From Pseudidiomarina donghaiensis (GTDB taxonomy: Bacteria > Pseudomonadota > Gammaproteobacteria > Enterobacterales > Alteromonadaceae), in assembly GCF_900116895.1 (NCBI RefSeq), contig NZ_FPCF01000008.1, positions 1 through 64,000 of the forward strand: a stretch of DNA of 64,000 nt, in the 5' to 3' direction. The position numbers and the translations under genes are program-made. The notes under the pieces are model-generated. The model saw nothing but the letters and a program-made list of their open reading frames with translations, was not told the origin of the DNA and searched no databases. Position 1 is the stretch's first letter, and each line of letters opens with the position of its first letter. Below, in pieces: positions 8,642-17,587 of this stretch.

Positions 8642-9166
8642 TTAGCCTAATTGGTCTAAGCCCATTTCGTCGCGAATTTGTGCACACCATTGTTGTACGC
8701 GTTCTTTCGTCAGTTCAGGCTGACGATCTTCATCAATACCTAAACCGACAAAATGCGTGTCGTCGACTAGCGCGCGTGATGCTTCAAATTCGTAGCCTTC
8801 GGTTGACCAGTGACCAATAATAATGCCACCGCGTGCTTCAACGATATCACGTACGGTACCCATGGCATCTAAAAAGTACTCTGCATAATCTTCTTGGTCA
8901 CCGCAACCAAAAATTGCGATTAGTTTATTATTGAAATCAATCTCTTCAAGCTCTGGGAAAAAGTCATCCCAGTCGCACTGAGCTTCGCCGTAATACCATG
9001 TCGGAATGCCAAACATGAGTAAGTCATACGACGCGATGTCTTCTTTGCTTGATTTTGCGATATCAAAGACATCAATAAGTTGTTTGCCCAACTCTTTTTG
9101 AATCATTTGCGCAACAGCTTCAGTGTTTCCAGTGTCGCTACCGAAAAATATACCTACACTTGCCAT
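8642..9166 (-). CDS. fldA: Flavodoxin (long-chain type)
   Basis: 174 residues. FMN-binding P-loop GIFFGSDTGNTEAVA at the N-terminus, the W-containing loop PTWYYGEAQCDWDDFF and the FGCGDQEDYAEYFLDAMG motif. The 20-residue insertion typical of long-chain flavodoxins is present. Cytoplasmic low-potential electron carrier replacing ferredoxin under iron limitation. Transcribed just before fur, which fits iron-responsive expression. Confidence 0.96.
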   Translation of the reverse strand: MASVGIFFGSDTGNTEAVAQMIQKELGKQLIDVFDIAKSSKEDIASYDLLMFGIPTWYYGEAQCDWDDFFPELEEIDFNNKLIAIFGCGDQEDYAEYFLDAMGTVRDIVEARGGIIIGHWSTEGYEFEASRALVDDTHFVGLGIDEDRQPELTKERVQQWCAQIRDEMGLDQLG

Positions 9167-9207
9167 AGAATCGTACTACCCGCTTGAAAATTAAACTGCG
9201 TGAAAAA

Positions 9208-9423
9208 TTAAAGACCCGCTTCCCAGAATGCTTGAATAATGCCTTTCGCAATAAAACCGGCACACCCTAAAAACAAAACTAACCACACAAACCAACGACC
9301 AAACTTAGGTACTTCGCCTTTGTTTAAGACATCTTGAATGGCTAACCCAATGAGTACAAATAAAAATGCAATGGCAAAATTGGTACCCAAGGATTCAATC
9401 AATTCATAATGTTCTGACAGCAT
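9208..9423 (-). CDS. DUF2788 small membrane protein
   Basis: 71 residues with two membrane helices (about 15-31 and 45-63) joined by a short polar loop (NKGEVPKFGR). Matches the DUF2788 family that precedes fldA in many gammaproteobacteria; function unknown. First gene behind the Fur-box promoter and 41 bases before fldA, so probably iron-regulated. Confidence 0.8.
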   Translation of the reverse strand: MLSEHYELIESLGTNFAIAFLFVLIGLAIQDVLNKGEVPKFGRWFVWLVLFLGCAGFIAKGIIQAFWEAGL

Positions 9424-9483
9424 AACAGTAACACCTGATCATTGGTTGTTTTGAAATTATTTGAAATCAAAAAAAGAACGCAG

Positions 9484-9523
9484 AGTATAGCACGCAAGCG
9501 CCCTAGGTGCGAGAATGATTCTC
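9484..9523 (-). promoter_or_regulatory. Fur-box promoter of DUF2788-fldA-fur
   Basis: On the minus strand a perfect dyad GAGAAT-C-ATTCTC (9511-9523, inside TGAGAATCATTCTCGCA) matches the 7-1-7 Fur consensus well. Eighteen or so bases downstream is TGCTATACT, an extended -10 (TATACT at 9484-9489). The Fur dyad overlaps where the -35 would lie. It sits partly inside the 3' end of ybfF and about 60 bases before the DUF2788 start. Confidence 0.65.
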
Positions 9524-10285
9524 AACAAATGAGCGCGCCAGCCGATTGAAAACGCGTGGCTTTTCTGCGTGTAGCCAGTGCCCTGTGCCTTCAATTATCT
9601 TCATGTCTAGGTTGCTAAAGCGTTCGCGAATAGCGCTTTCATGTTCGCTTTGTAAATAATTCGAGTCGCCACCTTTGATAAACAAAATAGGCCCGTCGTA
9701 GTGGCCGGTGCGAACCGCGCCAGAAATTTCGCCATAACACTGGCTTAAAGTATCTAGATTTAAACGCCAGCTGTAACCGTTGTCGTCGCGTCGTAAATTT
9801 TTCAACAAAAACTGGCGAACGCCTTTGGTTTCGATAAATTTCGCCAATTGCTTGTCTGCGTCAGTACGCGCCTTCACTTGGCTAAGATCAAGTTGCTGCA
9901 AGGCATCGAGAATATGCCGATGCTTCGGGTCATAAGCCACAGGTGCAATGTCTGCGGCAATGACGCTTAAAGCGCGTTCAGGGTAGGTTAGCGCGAACTC
10001 CATAGCTATTTTTCCGCCCATGGAATGGCCAACAATATGAGCTTGCTCAATGCCAATGTCATCGAGTGTTGCGGCAAGGTCTTGTGCCATATCGCTGTAA
10101 TTCATATGGTCACTGTGAAACGAGTCACCGTGGTTACGTGCATCAACCAAAATCACCTGATAATCTTCGCTTAAGTCGCGACCTAAGCCTTTGAGATTAT
10201 CCAGATCACCAAATAAACCATGTAACAAAACCACGGGCTGACCGTGCCCTATAACTTCATAATTAAGAATCTGTGCTGTACTCAT
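9503..10285 (-). CDS. ybfF: Alpha/beta-hydrolase esterase YbfF
   Basis: 260 residues. Alpha/beta-hydrolase fold: HG oxyanion motif (LLHGLFGD), nucleophile elbow GHSMGG near residue 87, and a C-terminal catalytic histidine in GTGHWLHAEKP. E. coli YbfF hydrolyses short acyl esters and acyl-CoA thioesters; the natural substrate is unclear. Lies between fldA and seqA as in E. coli, divergent from seqA. The Fur-box promoter of the next gene overlaps its last codons. Confidence 0.9.
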   Translation of the reverse strand: MSTAQILNYEVIGHGQPVVLLHGLFGDLDNLKGLGRDLSEDYQVILVDARNHGDSFHSDHMNYSDMAQDLAATLDDIGIEQAHIVGHSMGGKIAMEFALTYPERALSVIAADIAPVAYDPKHRHILDALQQLDLSQVKARTDADKQLAKFIETKGVRQFLLKNLRRDDNGYSWRLNLDTLSQCYGEISGAVRTGHYDGPILFIKGGDSNYLQSEHESAIRERFSNLDMKIIEGTGHWLHAEKPRVFNRLARSFVENHSRT

Positions 10286-10317
10286 GTTGAATTCCTGTAC
10301 CCGAGCGTATGCTTGGG

Positions 10318-10323
10318 TATAAT
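10318..10323 (+). promoter_or_regulatory. Probable -10 element of the seqA-pgm promoter
   Basis: A perfect TATAAT lies 39 bases before the seqA start in the short divergent gap with ybfF. No good -35 sits 17 bases upstream, so recognition may need another factor. Confidence 0.45.
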
Positions 10324-10361
10324 AGCGCGTAACGAAAAGTCAAACTAGAAGTGAACGGGTA

Positions 10362-10913
10362 ATGACCAAACGCATTGATATTGACGACGAATTGTATCGC
10401 TTTATTGCGAGCCACACACAACATATTGGCGAAAGTGCCTCGGCAATTTTACGTCGCTTGCTGAACTTGCCAGCCGCTGACAAAGCGACAGGGCAGCCGG
10501 TACTGGCCATGCCAGAGGCTGAGTCTTCTGCCGCTAAGCCTGACCAAGACGGTGCAGAGCAACAAGATCTGACTGGGCGTACCGTATTTGACGTAATGAC
10601 GCGGGCTGATTTAGCCGGCCAGCGCAGCATTGTTGCGCGCTTTTTGTACATTTTGAGCATGCTTTACAAATGTCACGCCAAAAATTTCGACGCCGTGCTG
10701 CAAATTAGTGGCCGAGATCGGCAGTACTTCGCAACCAGCGAAGCTGAATTAGAAGCGACCGGAACCAGCACCAACCCAAAACAAATACCTGACGCTCCTT
10801 ATTTTGTGGTGACCAATAACAACACCACACGTAAAAAATCGATGCTGACACAAGTAGCGATGGAACTTGGCTATTCTCAGGAACAAGCAGAAAAAATTAG
10901 GGACTTTTTATAA
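10362..10913 (+). CDS. seqA: Negative modulator of replication initiation SeqA
   Basis: 183 residues. N-terminal oligomerisation domain (MTKRIDIDDELYRFIASHTQHIGESASAILRRLL), a glutamine/proline-rich linker, and a C-terminal DNA-binding domain that recognises hemimethylated GATC (TRKKSMLTQVAMELGYSQEQAEKIRDFL). SeqA sequesters newly copied oriC and organises DNA behind forks; its presence implies Dam methylation. The stop overlaps the pgm start by one base (TAATG), the arrangement seen in E. coli and relatives. Confidence 0.96.
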   Translation: MTKRIDIDDELYRFIASHTQHIGESASAILRRLLNLPAADKATGQPVLAMPEAESSAAKPDQDGAEQQDLTGRTVFDVMTRADLAGQRSIVARFLYILSMLYKCHAKNFDAVLQISGRDRQYFATSEAELEATGTSTNPKQIPDAPYFVVTNNNTTRKKSMLTQVAMELGYSQEQAEKIRDFL

Positions 10914-12553
10914 TGGCATTGCATCCGCGCGCCGGCCAACCGGCACAAGCTAGCGACTTAACCAACATTGCACAACTTGTCAGTGCTTATTTTGTCAACG
11001 AAGTAGACCCTCGTAATTCCAAGCAACAAGTCAAGTTTGGTACTTCGGGCCACCGCGGTTGTGCGTTAGATAATTCGTTTAACGAAGCCCATATTCTGGC
11101 CATTAGCCAAGCGCTAGTGCGCTACCGGGAAGAGCAGGGGATTACTGGGCCATTGTTATTGGGCCGAGACACCCACGCCTTGTCTGAATCGGCATACATG
11201 ACGGCGCTAGAAGTATTTATTGGCAACGGTATTGAAGTTCATATTCAAACCGACGATGGCTACACGCCAACCCCAGTGATTAGCCATGCCATTTTGCGTT
11301 ACAACAAGGACCGCAGCGAAGGGCTCTGTGACGGTGTGGTGATTACCCCGTCGCACAATCCGCCAAGTGACGGCGGGTTTAAATACAACCCACCACACGG
11401 TGGGCCGGCTGACACCGATGCCACAAAAACCATTGAGAAATATGCCAATGCGTTGTTGTCATCTGAGCTGATGGGCGTTGAGGCCGTGTCTTATGCAGAA
11501 GCGCGCGCGAGCAAGCTACTTAAGCAGGTAGATTGGCGCAAAGACTATATTGAAAGCTTAAGCGACGTGATTGATATGCAAGCCATTGCCGACGCCAAGC
11601 TACGCATTGGTGTCGACGCCATGGGCGGTGCAGGTGCCAGTTATTGGGCGCACATTGCTGCGCATTACGGCCTAGATATGACAGTACTGAATGCGGACGT
11701 TGACGCCAGTTTCCGGTTTATGAGCTTAGACAAAGACGGCAAAATTCGTATGGATTGCTCATCGCCATACGCCATGGCCAGTTTGTTGCAGTTGAAACAA
11801 GACTATGACATTGCCGTCGGTAATGACCCTGACTATGACCGTCACGGCATTGTCACGCCTACCCATGGCTTAATGAATCCGAACCATTATCTGGCCGTGG
11901 CGATTGATTATTTGTGCCAACACCGTAACTGGGCGCCTGAATTAGCCATTGGTAAAACCTTGGTGTCGAGCGCCATGATTGATCGTGTGGTGGCAAAACA
12001 CCAACGCACGCTGCGTGAAATGCCAGTCGGTTTTAAATGGTTTGCGCAAGAGCTGCACGCAGCGACCACGGCATTTGGTGGCGAAGAGAGTGCTGGCGCT
12101 AGTTTCTTAGACCGCCAAGGGCAGCCTTGGTCAACCGATAAAGACGGCATTATTTTGGCGTTGTTAGCGGCAGAAATTTGCGCCAAGACGGGCAAAAATC
12201 CAAGCCAATACTACGACGATTTATGTGCCGAACATGGCACTGCTTACTATCAACGTATTGATGTGGCCTCGTCGGTAGAATTAAACGCTGGCTTTGCCGG
12301 TATTCGTGCTTATAAATTACAGCTAACCGAATTGGCCGGTGATGAAGTGACTGGGGTGATGACCAAAGCTCCGGCCAACGACGCGCTTATTGGTGGTGTG
12401 AAAGTAACGACCGCCAACGGTTGGTTTGCAGCACGCCCGTCAGGGACTGAACCGGTATACAAGATTTATTGCGAAAGTTTTGTCAGCCAAGAGCATTTAA
12501 CGCAGCTTGCTGAGCAAGCACAGCAACTCGTGAACAGTTGGATACAAGCCTAA
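10913..12553 (+). CDS. pgm: Alpha-D-glucose phosphoglucomutase
   Basis: 546 residues, E. coli Pgm-like. Interconverts glucose-1-P and glucose-6-P, feeding glycogen and UDP-glucose synthesis. Phosphoserine loop VITPSHNPPSDGG, metal-binding DPDYDRHG, sugar-binding GGEESAGAS and phosphate-binding RPSGTEPVYKIY are in order. Coupled to seqA by a one-base overlap. Converges with the MFS gene, sharing a four-base CTAA stop overlap, so no separate terminator exists between them. Confidence 0.96.
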   Translation: MALHPRAGQPAQASDLTNIAQLVSAYFVNEVDPRNSKQQVKFGTSGHRGCALDNSFNEAHILAISQALVRYREEQGITGPLLLGRDTHALSESAYMTALEVFIGNGIEVHIQTDDGYTPTPVISHAILRYNKDRSEGLCDGVVITPSHNPPSDGGFKYNPPHGGPADTDATKTIEKYANALLSSELMGVEAVSYAEARASKLLKQVDWRKDYIESLSDVIDMQAIADAKLRIGVDAMGGAGASYWAHIAAHYGLDMTVLNADVDASFRFMSLDKDGKIRMDCSSPYAMASLLQLKQDYDIAVGNDPDYDRHGIVTPTHGLMNPNHYLAVAIDYLCQHRNWAPELAIGKTLVSSAMIDRVVAKHQRTLREMPVGFKWFAQELHAATTAFGGEESAGASFLDRQGQPWSTDKDGIILALLAAEICAKTGKNPSQYYDDLCAEHGTAYYQRIDVASSVELNAGFAGIRAYKLQLTELAGDEVTGVMTKAPANDALIGGVKVTTANGWFAARPSGTEPVYKIYCESFVSQEHLTQLAEQAQQLVNSWIQA

Positions 12554-13851
12554 CGGTTTGTATCCAGAGTATTTTGTTCATCAAGCTCTTGCTGCAGTTC
12601 AAGTTCTTCTTCCATGTGCGCTTGCTCGTCAGCAAGGGTGGTTAATAGCTCATCAGAGGTTTGCGTAGGGGCCAACATGGCATAGGCGCTAGCTGATTGG
12701 TCGTCGGCTTTCTTGCGTTGGGTAACGCGAAATAGCGAATAGCCGCAGACGATGAAGGTTAATGCCATAATTAATAAGAAGAAGTAGTTTACCGCACCAA
12801 ATTGCATCAGCGCCGCAACCGCCGGCGCACCAATAATTGAGCCAATACCACCCACTTTAATGATGGCCCCAGTGGCGCCAACCATTTGGTCTTTCTCAAG
12901 ATAGTCGTTGGTGTGCGCCATACCCAGTGAATATAGAGGCAGGGCACAGGCACCAAACAGCCCTACGCACAAATAAATTAACCAAGCAATAGAAGCATCT
13001 AGTTGCGACAACACGAATGCCATAATACCTGCAGTACCGGCACAACCAGCCATAATAATACGTCGATCAAAGCGATCAGAAAGCAAGCCTATAGGCGCTT
13101 GAGCCAACATGCCCCCAAGAATAAATGCGGCCATGAACAAACTCACCTGGGCAACGGATAAGCCAATATAGGTGGCGTACATGGGGCCAATGCCATAGAA
13201 CATGGCGTAGCACGCTTGCATGATAAACGCATTGACCATGCCAAGCGGCACCAGTTTCAACAGGCTACGAATAGGAACTTTTTTAGGTTCGTGTGTGGTC
13301 GGTTCGACAGTTACGCTAATCAGAATAGGAATAAGCGCTAGGTTGATCAGCAGTGCCACCAAGGCAAAGGCAACAAAGCCTGCGGGGTCGGTAATACCAA
13401 GAACCAGTTGGCCGGCTACTAAGCCGCCATATATTAGTACCAAATAAACCGACAGTAGGGTGCCGCGATTTTTATTATCGGCCATGGTATTGAGCCAGCT
13501 TTCAACAATGACGAATATAGCTGAAATAGCAAAGCCGGTAAGAAAGCGCATGACAAACCACACAATGGGATCTATCCAAATAGCTTGAATTAGAATTGAC
13601 GCCGCAGCAAGCGCAGCAAGGCCACCAAAAGCTCGAATATAACCAACACGACGGATATCTTTCGGCGCGCGCGTGGTGCCAAACAAGAACCCGATAAAGT
13701 AGGCTGACATAATAATACCGGTGGTCAGCGTACCGAAATTTTCAATAGTAGCGCGCAAGCTTAACAAGGTACTCGTCATGCCGGTGCAAATACCGATAAG
13801 CGTAATACTGGTCAGCAATGAACTGATAGCGCGTAATTGTTGCTTGAGCAT
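12550..13851 (-). CDS. MFS transporter (YcaD-like)
   Basis: 433 residues with about twelve membrane helices and a charged, glutamate-rich C-terminal tail of some 50 residues (EEQ and QELDEQN repeats). The first cytoplasmic loop and the helix carrying RFLTGFAISAIFVIVESWLN resemble YcaD-type carriers. Substrate unknown. Two six-helix halves are visible with a loop carrying EPTTHEPKK between them. Divergent from DUF2066-hda; tail-to-tail with pgm. Confidence 0.8.
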   Translation of the reverse strand: MLKQQLRAISSLLTSITLIGICTGMTSTLLSLRATIENFGTLTTGIIMSAYFIGFLFGTTRAPKDIRRVGYIRAFGGLAALAAASILIQAIWIDPIVWFVMRFLTGFAISAIFVIVESWLNTMADNKNRGTLLSVYLVLIYGGLVAGQLVLGITDPAGFVAFALVALLINLALIPILISVTVEPTTHEPKKVPIRSLLKLVPLGMVNAFIMQACYAMFYGIGPMYATYIGLSVAQVSLFMAAFILGGMLAQAPIGLLSDRFDRRIIMAGCAGTAGIMAFVLSQLDASIAWLIYLCVGLFGACALPLYSLGMAHTNDYLEKDQMVGATGAIIKVGGIGSIIGAPAVAALMQFGAVNYFFLLIMALTFIVCGYSLFRVTQRKKADDQSASAYAMLAPTQTSDELLTTLADEQAHMEEELELQQELDEQNTLDTNR

Positions 13852-13917
13852 GTGAGAAGTCCTTGTGTTGCTTAGCGAAGTTTAGCACGGTGTGAAAAAA
13901 TCTTAAACGCCCAGAGG

Positions 13918-13926
13918 TTATCCACA
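13918..13926. promoter_or_regulatory. Consensus DnaA box upstream of DUF2066-hda
   Basis: A perfect DnaA 9-mer TTATCCACA lies in the 141-base gap between the MFS gene and the DUF2066-hda operon, 67 bases before the DUF2066 start. One 9-mer can occur by chance; the position before the operon carrying hda is what makes it notable. Confidence 0.45.
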
Positions 13927-13992
13927 GCTTGTTACTTGCCCCCTAGGCAGCAGCTGTTTATGATGGGCACAAGATGTTGTGTTGAGGTAGCT

Positions 13993-15054
13993 ATGCGAAC
14001 CCTATTTTTTGCTATTTTGCTGACTGTTTTATGCTGCGCGAATACCGCCCAAGCCGCGGTGGAGCTAAAACAAATGTACCAAGCGCGTGTACCGGTGGCG
14101 AGTCAAGCTGCGGCTGATCGTGATGCGGCATTACAAGAGGCACTGCAGCGTACATTTATAAGAGTATCGGGTGACGATAGCTTGTTAGCGCACGAAGAAG
14201 TGCGATTAGCATTGCAAAATGTACGTAATTTTGTGCAGCAATATGGCTATCAACAAGGTGACGATGAACTCTTATTGTGGGTGCAATTTGACCAGCCACA
14301 AGTTGATCGCACCATTCAAAGCGCCGGTTCAGGTATTTGGAGCAATCTTCGTCCTGAACTTCTGTTTTGGTTGGTGTTGGAAGATGACCGACTGCAGCGT
14401 TCAATTATTGGTACTGGGGACATCGAGCCCTTAGTTGACCAGCTTCGTGAACAAGCGCAGATTCGTGGTTTACCGGTAAAGCTGCCGCTATTAGATTTAA
14501 ACGACTCAATGAGCTTATCCGTATTGGATTTATGGGCGCGATTTGACGATCGCATTGATTTTGCGAGCAGTCGATACGATGCGGACGGTGTAGTAGTTGC
14601 CCGTATTTACCAGTCGGATAGGGCGGTGACCGACCAAGCTTGGACGCTTGATTGGACTCTAAAATTAGCGGATATGCGTTGGCGCGGTGAAGTTAGCGCC
14701 GATGAACGTGCTAATTTGGGGGCTAAACTTATTGCCGATATTTCGAAGCAATTATCGTACCGTTACCGTATTAGTGCCAATGCTGAAGCCGCTGGGCTAT
14801 GGCGCGTAAACATTGTTAACTTGCCTTCAGTAACCGACGTGTTGCAAGCCGAGCAACGCCTCAACTCAGTACCTTCGGTAAATAGAGTGCAGTTAGTTAG
14901 TTATGGTGAACATCAAGCACTGTTTGAGTTGCACATACAAACGGAAGCGGAGCAGATTATGCGCGCTCTTGACATAACCAAGCAATTTGAACCCGTCAAC
15001 CAGCAGCAACGTGATTCCTTTGCAACGCCAGTTTATCGTTGGAGCCAACCTTGA
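13993..15054 (+). CDS. DUF2066 exported protein
   Basis: 353 residues from the chosen start. Signal peptide MRTLFFAILLTVLCCANTAQAA. Long uncharacterised periplasmic protein family (DUF2066) found upstream of hda in Alteromonadales and Vibrionales. I chose ATG at 13993 over 13936 because GAGGT precedes it and the signal peptide begins there. The stop overlaps the TTG start of hda (TTGA). Function unknown; the conserved pairing with hda could reflect history rather than a shared role. Confidence 0.82.
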   Translation: MRTLFFAILLTVLCCANTAQAAVELKQMYQARVPVASQAAADRDAALQEALQRTFIRVSGDDSLLAHEEVRLALQNVRNFVQQYGYQQGDDELLLWVQFDQPQVDRTIQSAGSGIWSNLRPELLFWLVLEDDRLQRSIIGTGDIEPLVDQLREQAQIRGLPVKLPLLDLNDSMSLSVLDLWARFDDRIDFASSRYDADGVVVARIYQSDRAVTDQAWTLDWTLKLADMRWRGEVSADERANLGAKLIADISKQLSYRYRISANAEAAGLWRVNIVNLPSVTDVLQAEQRLNSVPSVNRVQLVSYGEHQALFELHIQTEAEQIMRALDITKQFEPVNQQQRDSFATPVYRWSQP

Positions 15055-15734
15055 GTGCGATAGCTCAGCTACCCTTAGCAATACAATTGCCAGACGATGA
15101 AACCTTTGCCACATTTGAGCCGGGTGACAACATCGAATTGCTAGACGTGGTGCAACAACAACAACGTGGGTTGGTTTACCTGTGGGGGCGCCAAGGGGTA
15201 GGCAAAAGCCACCTGTTGCATGCGTTATGCGCCAACACCCAACAGCCGGTGATGTACTTGCCGCTCGGCGAGCTAAAAGACAGCATTCAGCCGCAGGTGT
15301 TACAGGGGCTCGAGCAATACAGCTTGCTGTGTTTAGATGATATTGAAGCGGTGTTAAGTGACACTCAGTGGTGTTATGAATTATTCGCGTTGTTTAATCG
15401 CGTTCGTGATCTCAATCACGGCTTATTAGTTATTACCGCTCGCAACGCCCCAGCCGCCCTTGATGTGGCTGTAGCTGACGTGCACTCACGCTTGCAGTGG
15501 GGCTTAACCTTACAAGTTAAACCACTCAATGATGACCACAAAGTAGCAGCTTTGCAGGCTCGAGCAAAAAATTTAGGCTTGAGTTTAAGTGAAGAAACCG
15601 CGCAATTTATGGTGCAGCGATTAGGGCGCGATATGCGCAGTTTGATGCGCTGTCTGACTAAGCTTGATCGCGCCTCTATTGCCGCAAAACGTCGCTTGAC
15701 GATTCCCTTTGTCAAAGACGTATTAGCTATTTAG
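15051..15734 (+). CDS. hda: DnaA regulatory inactivator Hda
   Basis: 227 residues. AAA+ protein related to DnaA that, with the DNA-loaded sliding clamp, stimulates hydrolysis of DnaA-bound ATP. N-terminal QLPLAIQL is the clamp-binding motif, followed by DDETFATFEPGDN, Walker A GRQGVGKSHLL near residue 50 and Walker B LLCLDDIEAVL. The likely start is TTG at 15051, with GGAG six bases before it and a four-base overlap with the DUF2066 stop; another in-frame TTG lies at 15039. Shares a TTAG stop overlap with the convergent DUF2069 gene. Confidence 0.93.
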   Translation: MSAIAQLPLAIQLPDDETFATFEPGDNIELLDVVQQQQRGLVYLWGRQGVGKSHLLHALCANTQQPVMYLPLGELKDSIQPQVLQGLEQYSLLCLDDIEAVLSDTQWCYELFALFNRVRDLNHGLLVITARNAPAALDVAVADVHSRLQWGLTLQVKPLNDDHKVAALQARAKNLGLSLSEETAQFMVQRLGRDMRSLMRCLTKLDRASIAAKRRLTIPFVKDVLAI

Positions 15735-16135
15735 TCTTGGTCTTTTAGCTTCTTTAGGCCCAAACCCAAGGCGCGACCCTGACGTCGAGCATACCAAGTG
15801 CAGCCCACAAAAGCGCCTGTTGTAAGTACTAATTCAGCCACTGCAAACCCGCGCTCTGCCGGCGCAACATAAAGCATCGTTAAGCTATGCAGGTAATACC
15901 ACATTAAAACAAAATTGGTCCAAGCATAGGTATAGGGTTTACCGCGCAGTAGTCCAGGTAGCGGAAACAACAAAGGTAAAACCCACAAGACCAACCGAAA
16001 CGTGAGGCTAAACTCGCTATCACTTTGGCACCAAACCTGCCAAATAAGCATGAGCGCCAACAGACCAAGATAGCTGGCCAAAGCTAAAAAACGTATTTGA
16101 CTAATTTGCTGGTCAGCGGCTTTTAATGTACTCAT
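15731..16135 (-). CDS. DUF2069 membrane protein
   Basis: 134 residues with four predicted membrane helices and a basic C-terminus. DUF2069 proteins commonly sit behind wrbA; function unknown. ATG overlaps the wrbA stop by four bases. Last gene of the arsC-wrbA-DUF2069 transcript. Confidence 0.8.
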   Translation of the reverse strand: MSTLKAADQQISQIRFLALASYLGLLALMLIWQVWCQSDSEFSLTFRLVLWVLPLLFPLPGLLRGKPYTYAWTNFVLMWYYLHSLTMLYVAPAERGFAVAELVLTTGAFVGCTWYARRQGRALGLGLKKLKDQD

Positions 16136-16719
16136 AACTTTCCTTGCTGTTGCAAAGGTTTTAGTGCCGTCGCGGCATAGGTTACTCGTTTACCTAAAGC
16201 GACGGCGGCTTGATATTCATGCTCACTTAGTTTGGTTTGCTGCTGGTGAGACACATGGCTTGCACCATAAGGCGAGCCGCCAGATTGCGTTTGCTGTATT
16301 GCCGGCTCGGTGTAGGGAATACCACAGAGCATCATACCGTGGTGCAGCAACGGCACGCCCATGGCCAATAAAGTTGATTCTTGACCACTGTGCATGCTAC
16401 TTCCCGAGGTAAATACAGCCGCGGGCTTACCTTGTAATTGGCCTTTAAGCCAGACCGAACTTGTGCGTTCCCAAAATTGCTGCAATGCGCTGGCCATATG
16501 ACCGAAGCGCACGGGACTGCCCATCACTAAACCGTCGCAGGGGCCGAGTTCATCAGGTTCCAGCGCTAAATCGCGTGCGCTAGCCGGCTCTCCTGCGGCT
16601 GCAACGGTGCGTAGCAACGCATCGCCACCGGCTTGAGTAATGCCGGTCGCTATGGCATCGGCGAGTTTTTGAGTTCCGCCGTTACGGCTGTAATACAGAA
16701 CAATAATTTGCGGGCGCAT
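16132..16719 (-). CDS. wrbA: NAD(P)H:quinone oxidoreductase, WrbA family
   Basis: 195 residues. Flavodoxin-like FMN site YYSRNGGTQKLADAIA at the N-terminus, GSPVRFGHMASALQQFWERT and FTSGSSMHSGQE in the middle. WrbA enzymes carry out two-electron quinone reduction that protects against redox cycling. Starts directly after the arsC stop with no gap, and ends overlapping DUF2069. Confidence 0.88.
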   Translation of the reverse strand: MRPQIIVLYYSRNGGTQKLADAIATGITQAGGDALLRTVAAAGEPASARDLALEPDELGPCDGLVMGSPVRFGHMASALQQFWERTSSVWLKGQLQGKPAAVFTSGSSMHSGQESTLLAMGVPLLHHGMMLCGIPYTEPAIQQTQSGGSPYGASHVSHQQQTKLSEHEYQAAVALGKRVTYAATALKPLQQQGKL

Positions 16720-17073
16720 TTAGTCAAGCAACTCAAGCACAGCTTCTGGGGGGCGACCGAGTCGGGCTTGATCACCAACAACCACAATAGGGCGCTCAAT
16801 GAGCTTAGGTTCACTTGCCATAGCTTCTAACAACGCCGATTCATCATTAACTTCTGCTAAATTTTGTGCTTTATAAGCATCTTCTTTCGAGCGCATCAGT
16901 TCTCGCGCAGAAATAAACCCAAGTTGTTTTACCAAGGTTTTTAATTCTGGCACACTAGGTGGTGTTTTTAAGTACTCAACAACCTGCGGCTCAATGCCGT
17001 TTTGTTCGAGCAACTGCAATGTTTGGCGGCTTTTTGAGCAGCGCGGGTTATGATAAATCGTGACCTGAGCCAT
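16720..17073 (-). CDS. arsC: Arsenate reductase, glutaredoxin-coupled type (YfgD-like)
   Basis: 117 residues, thioredoxin-fold ArsC. YHNPRCSKSRQTLQLL carries the catalytic cysteine near residue 12; LIERPIVV with the conserved arginine and ARLGRPPE follow. No arsB or arsR lies beside it, and its neighbours match the yfgD context of E. coli, so a house-keeping YfgD role is as likely as arsenic resistance. Confidence 0.88.
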   Translation of the reverse strand: MAQVTIYHNPRCSKSRQTLQLLEQNGIEPQVVEYLKTPPSVPELKTLVKQLGFISARELMRSKEDAYKAQNLAEVNDESALLEAMASEPKLIERPIVVVGDQARLGRPPEAVLELLD

Positions 17074-17122
17074 AGCTTAAAATCCTCGAGTTCGTAAACT
17101 GTTATAGCTTAAGGGAAAGTGT

Positions 17123-17587
17123 ATGCGTTGTCGATTTTTGCCCGTAATTTTAGCGCTAAGTGTCGGGCTTTTAAGCGCTTGTCAGCCAGCTAGTGATTTT
17201 CAGACGGATGATCGCGGTGGCTTAGCTTGGCAGCAATTACAAGGCCAATATGTTGTGGTGAACTATTTTGCTGAGTGGTGTGCGCCATGCTTGCGCGAGT
17301 TGCCTGAACTGAATGAGTTTCATCATTTATATGGTGACAAGGTGACGTTACTCGGGGTGAGCTTTGATGGCCTTAATAATGAAGAGCTTGCTGCACTGAA
17401 GCAAAAGTACAATATTGAATTTACCCTGATTCAGAACGAACCGGCGCCTAATTTACCATTTGCGATGCCTAACGCTTTGCCGGCTACCTATATTGTGACG
17501 CCCGAGGGAGAAGTGAAGGGCCCGCTGCTAGGTGAGCAGACCCTACAAAGTTTAGCCTCGGCTACCGGAACTGATACTCTCGAGTAA
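17123..17587 (+). CDS. TlpA-like thiol-disulfide lipoprotein
   Basis: 154 residues. Lipoprotein signal with lipobox LLSAC near residue 20. Thioredoxin fold with active site AEWCAPCLRELPEL near residues 51-62 and the cis-proline region NALPATYIV. Probably a periplasmic membrane-anchored reductase. Divergent from arsC with a 49-base gap; its 3' end runs 36 bases into the end of bepA on the other strand. Confidence 0.88.
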   Translation: MRCRFLPVILALSVGLLSACQPASDFQTDDRGGLAWQQLQGQYVVVNYFAEWCAPCLRELPELNEFHHLYGDKVTLLGVSFDGLNNEELAALKQKYNIEFTLIQNEPAPNLPFAMPNALPATYIVTPEGEVKGPLLGEQTLQSLASATGTDTLE

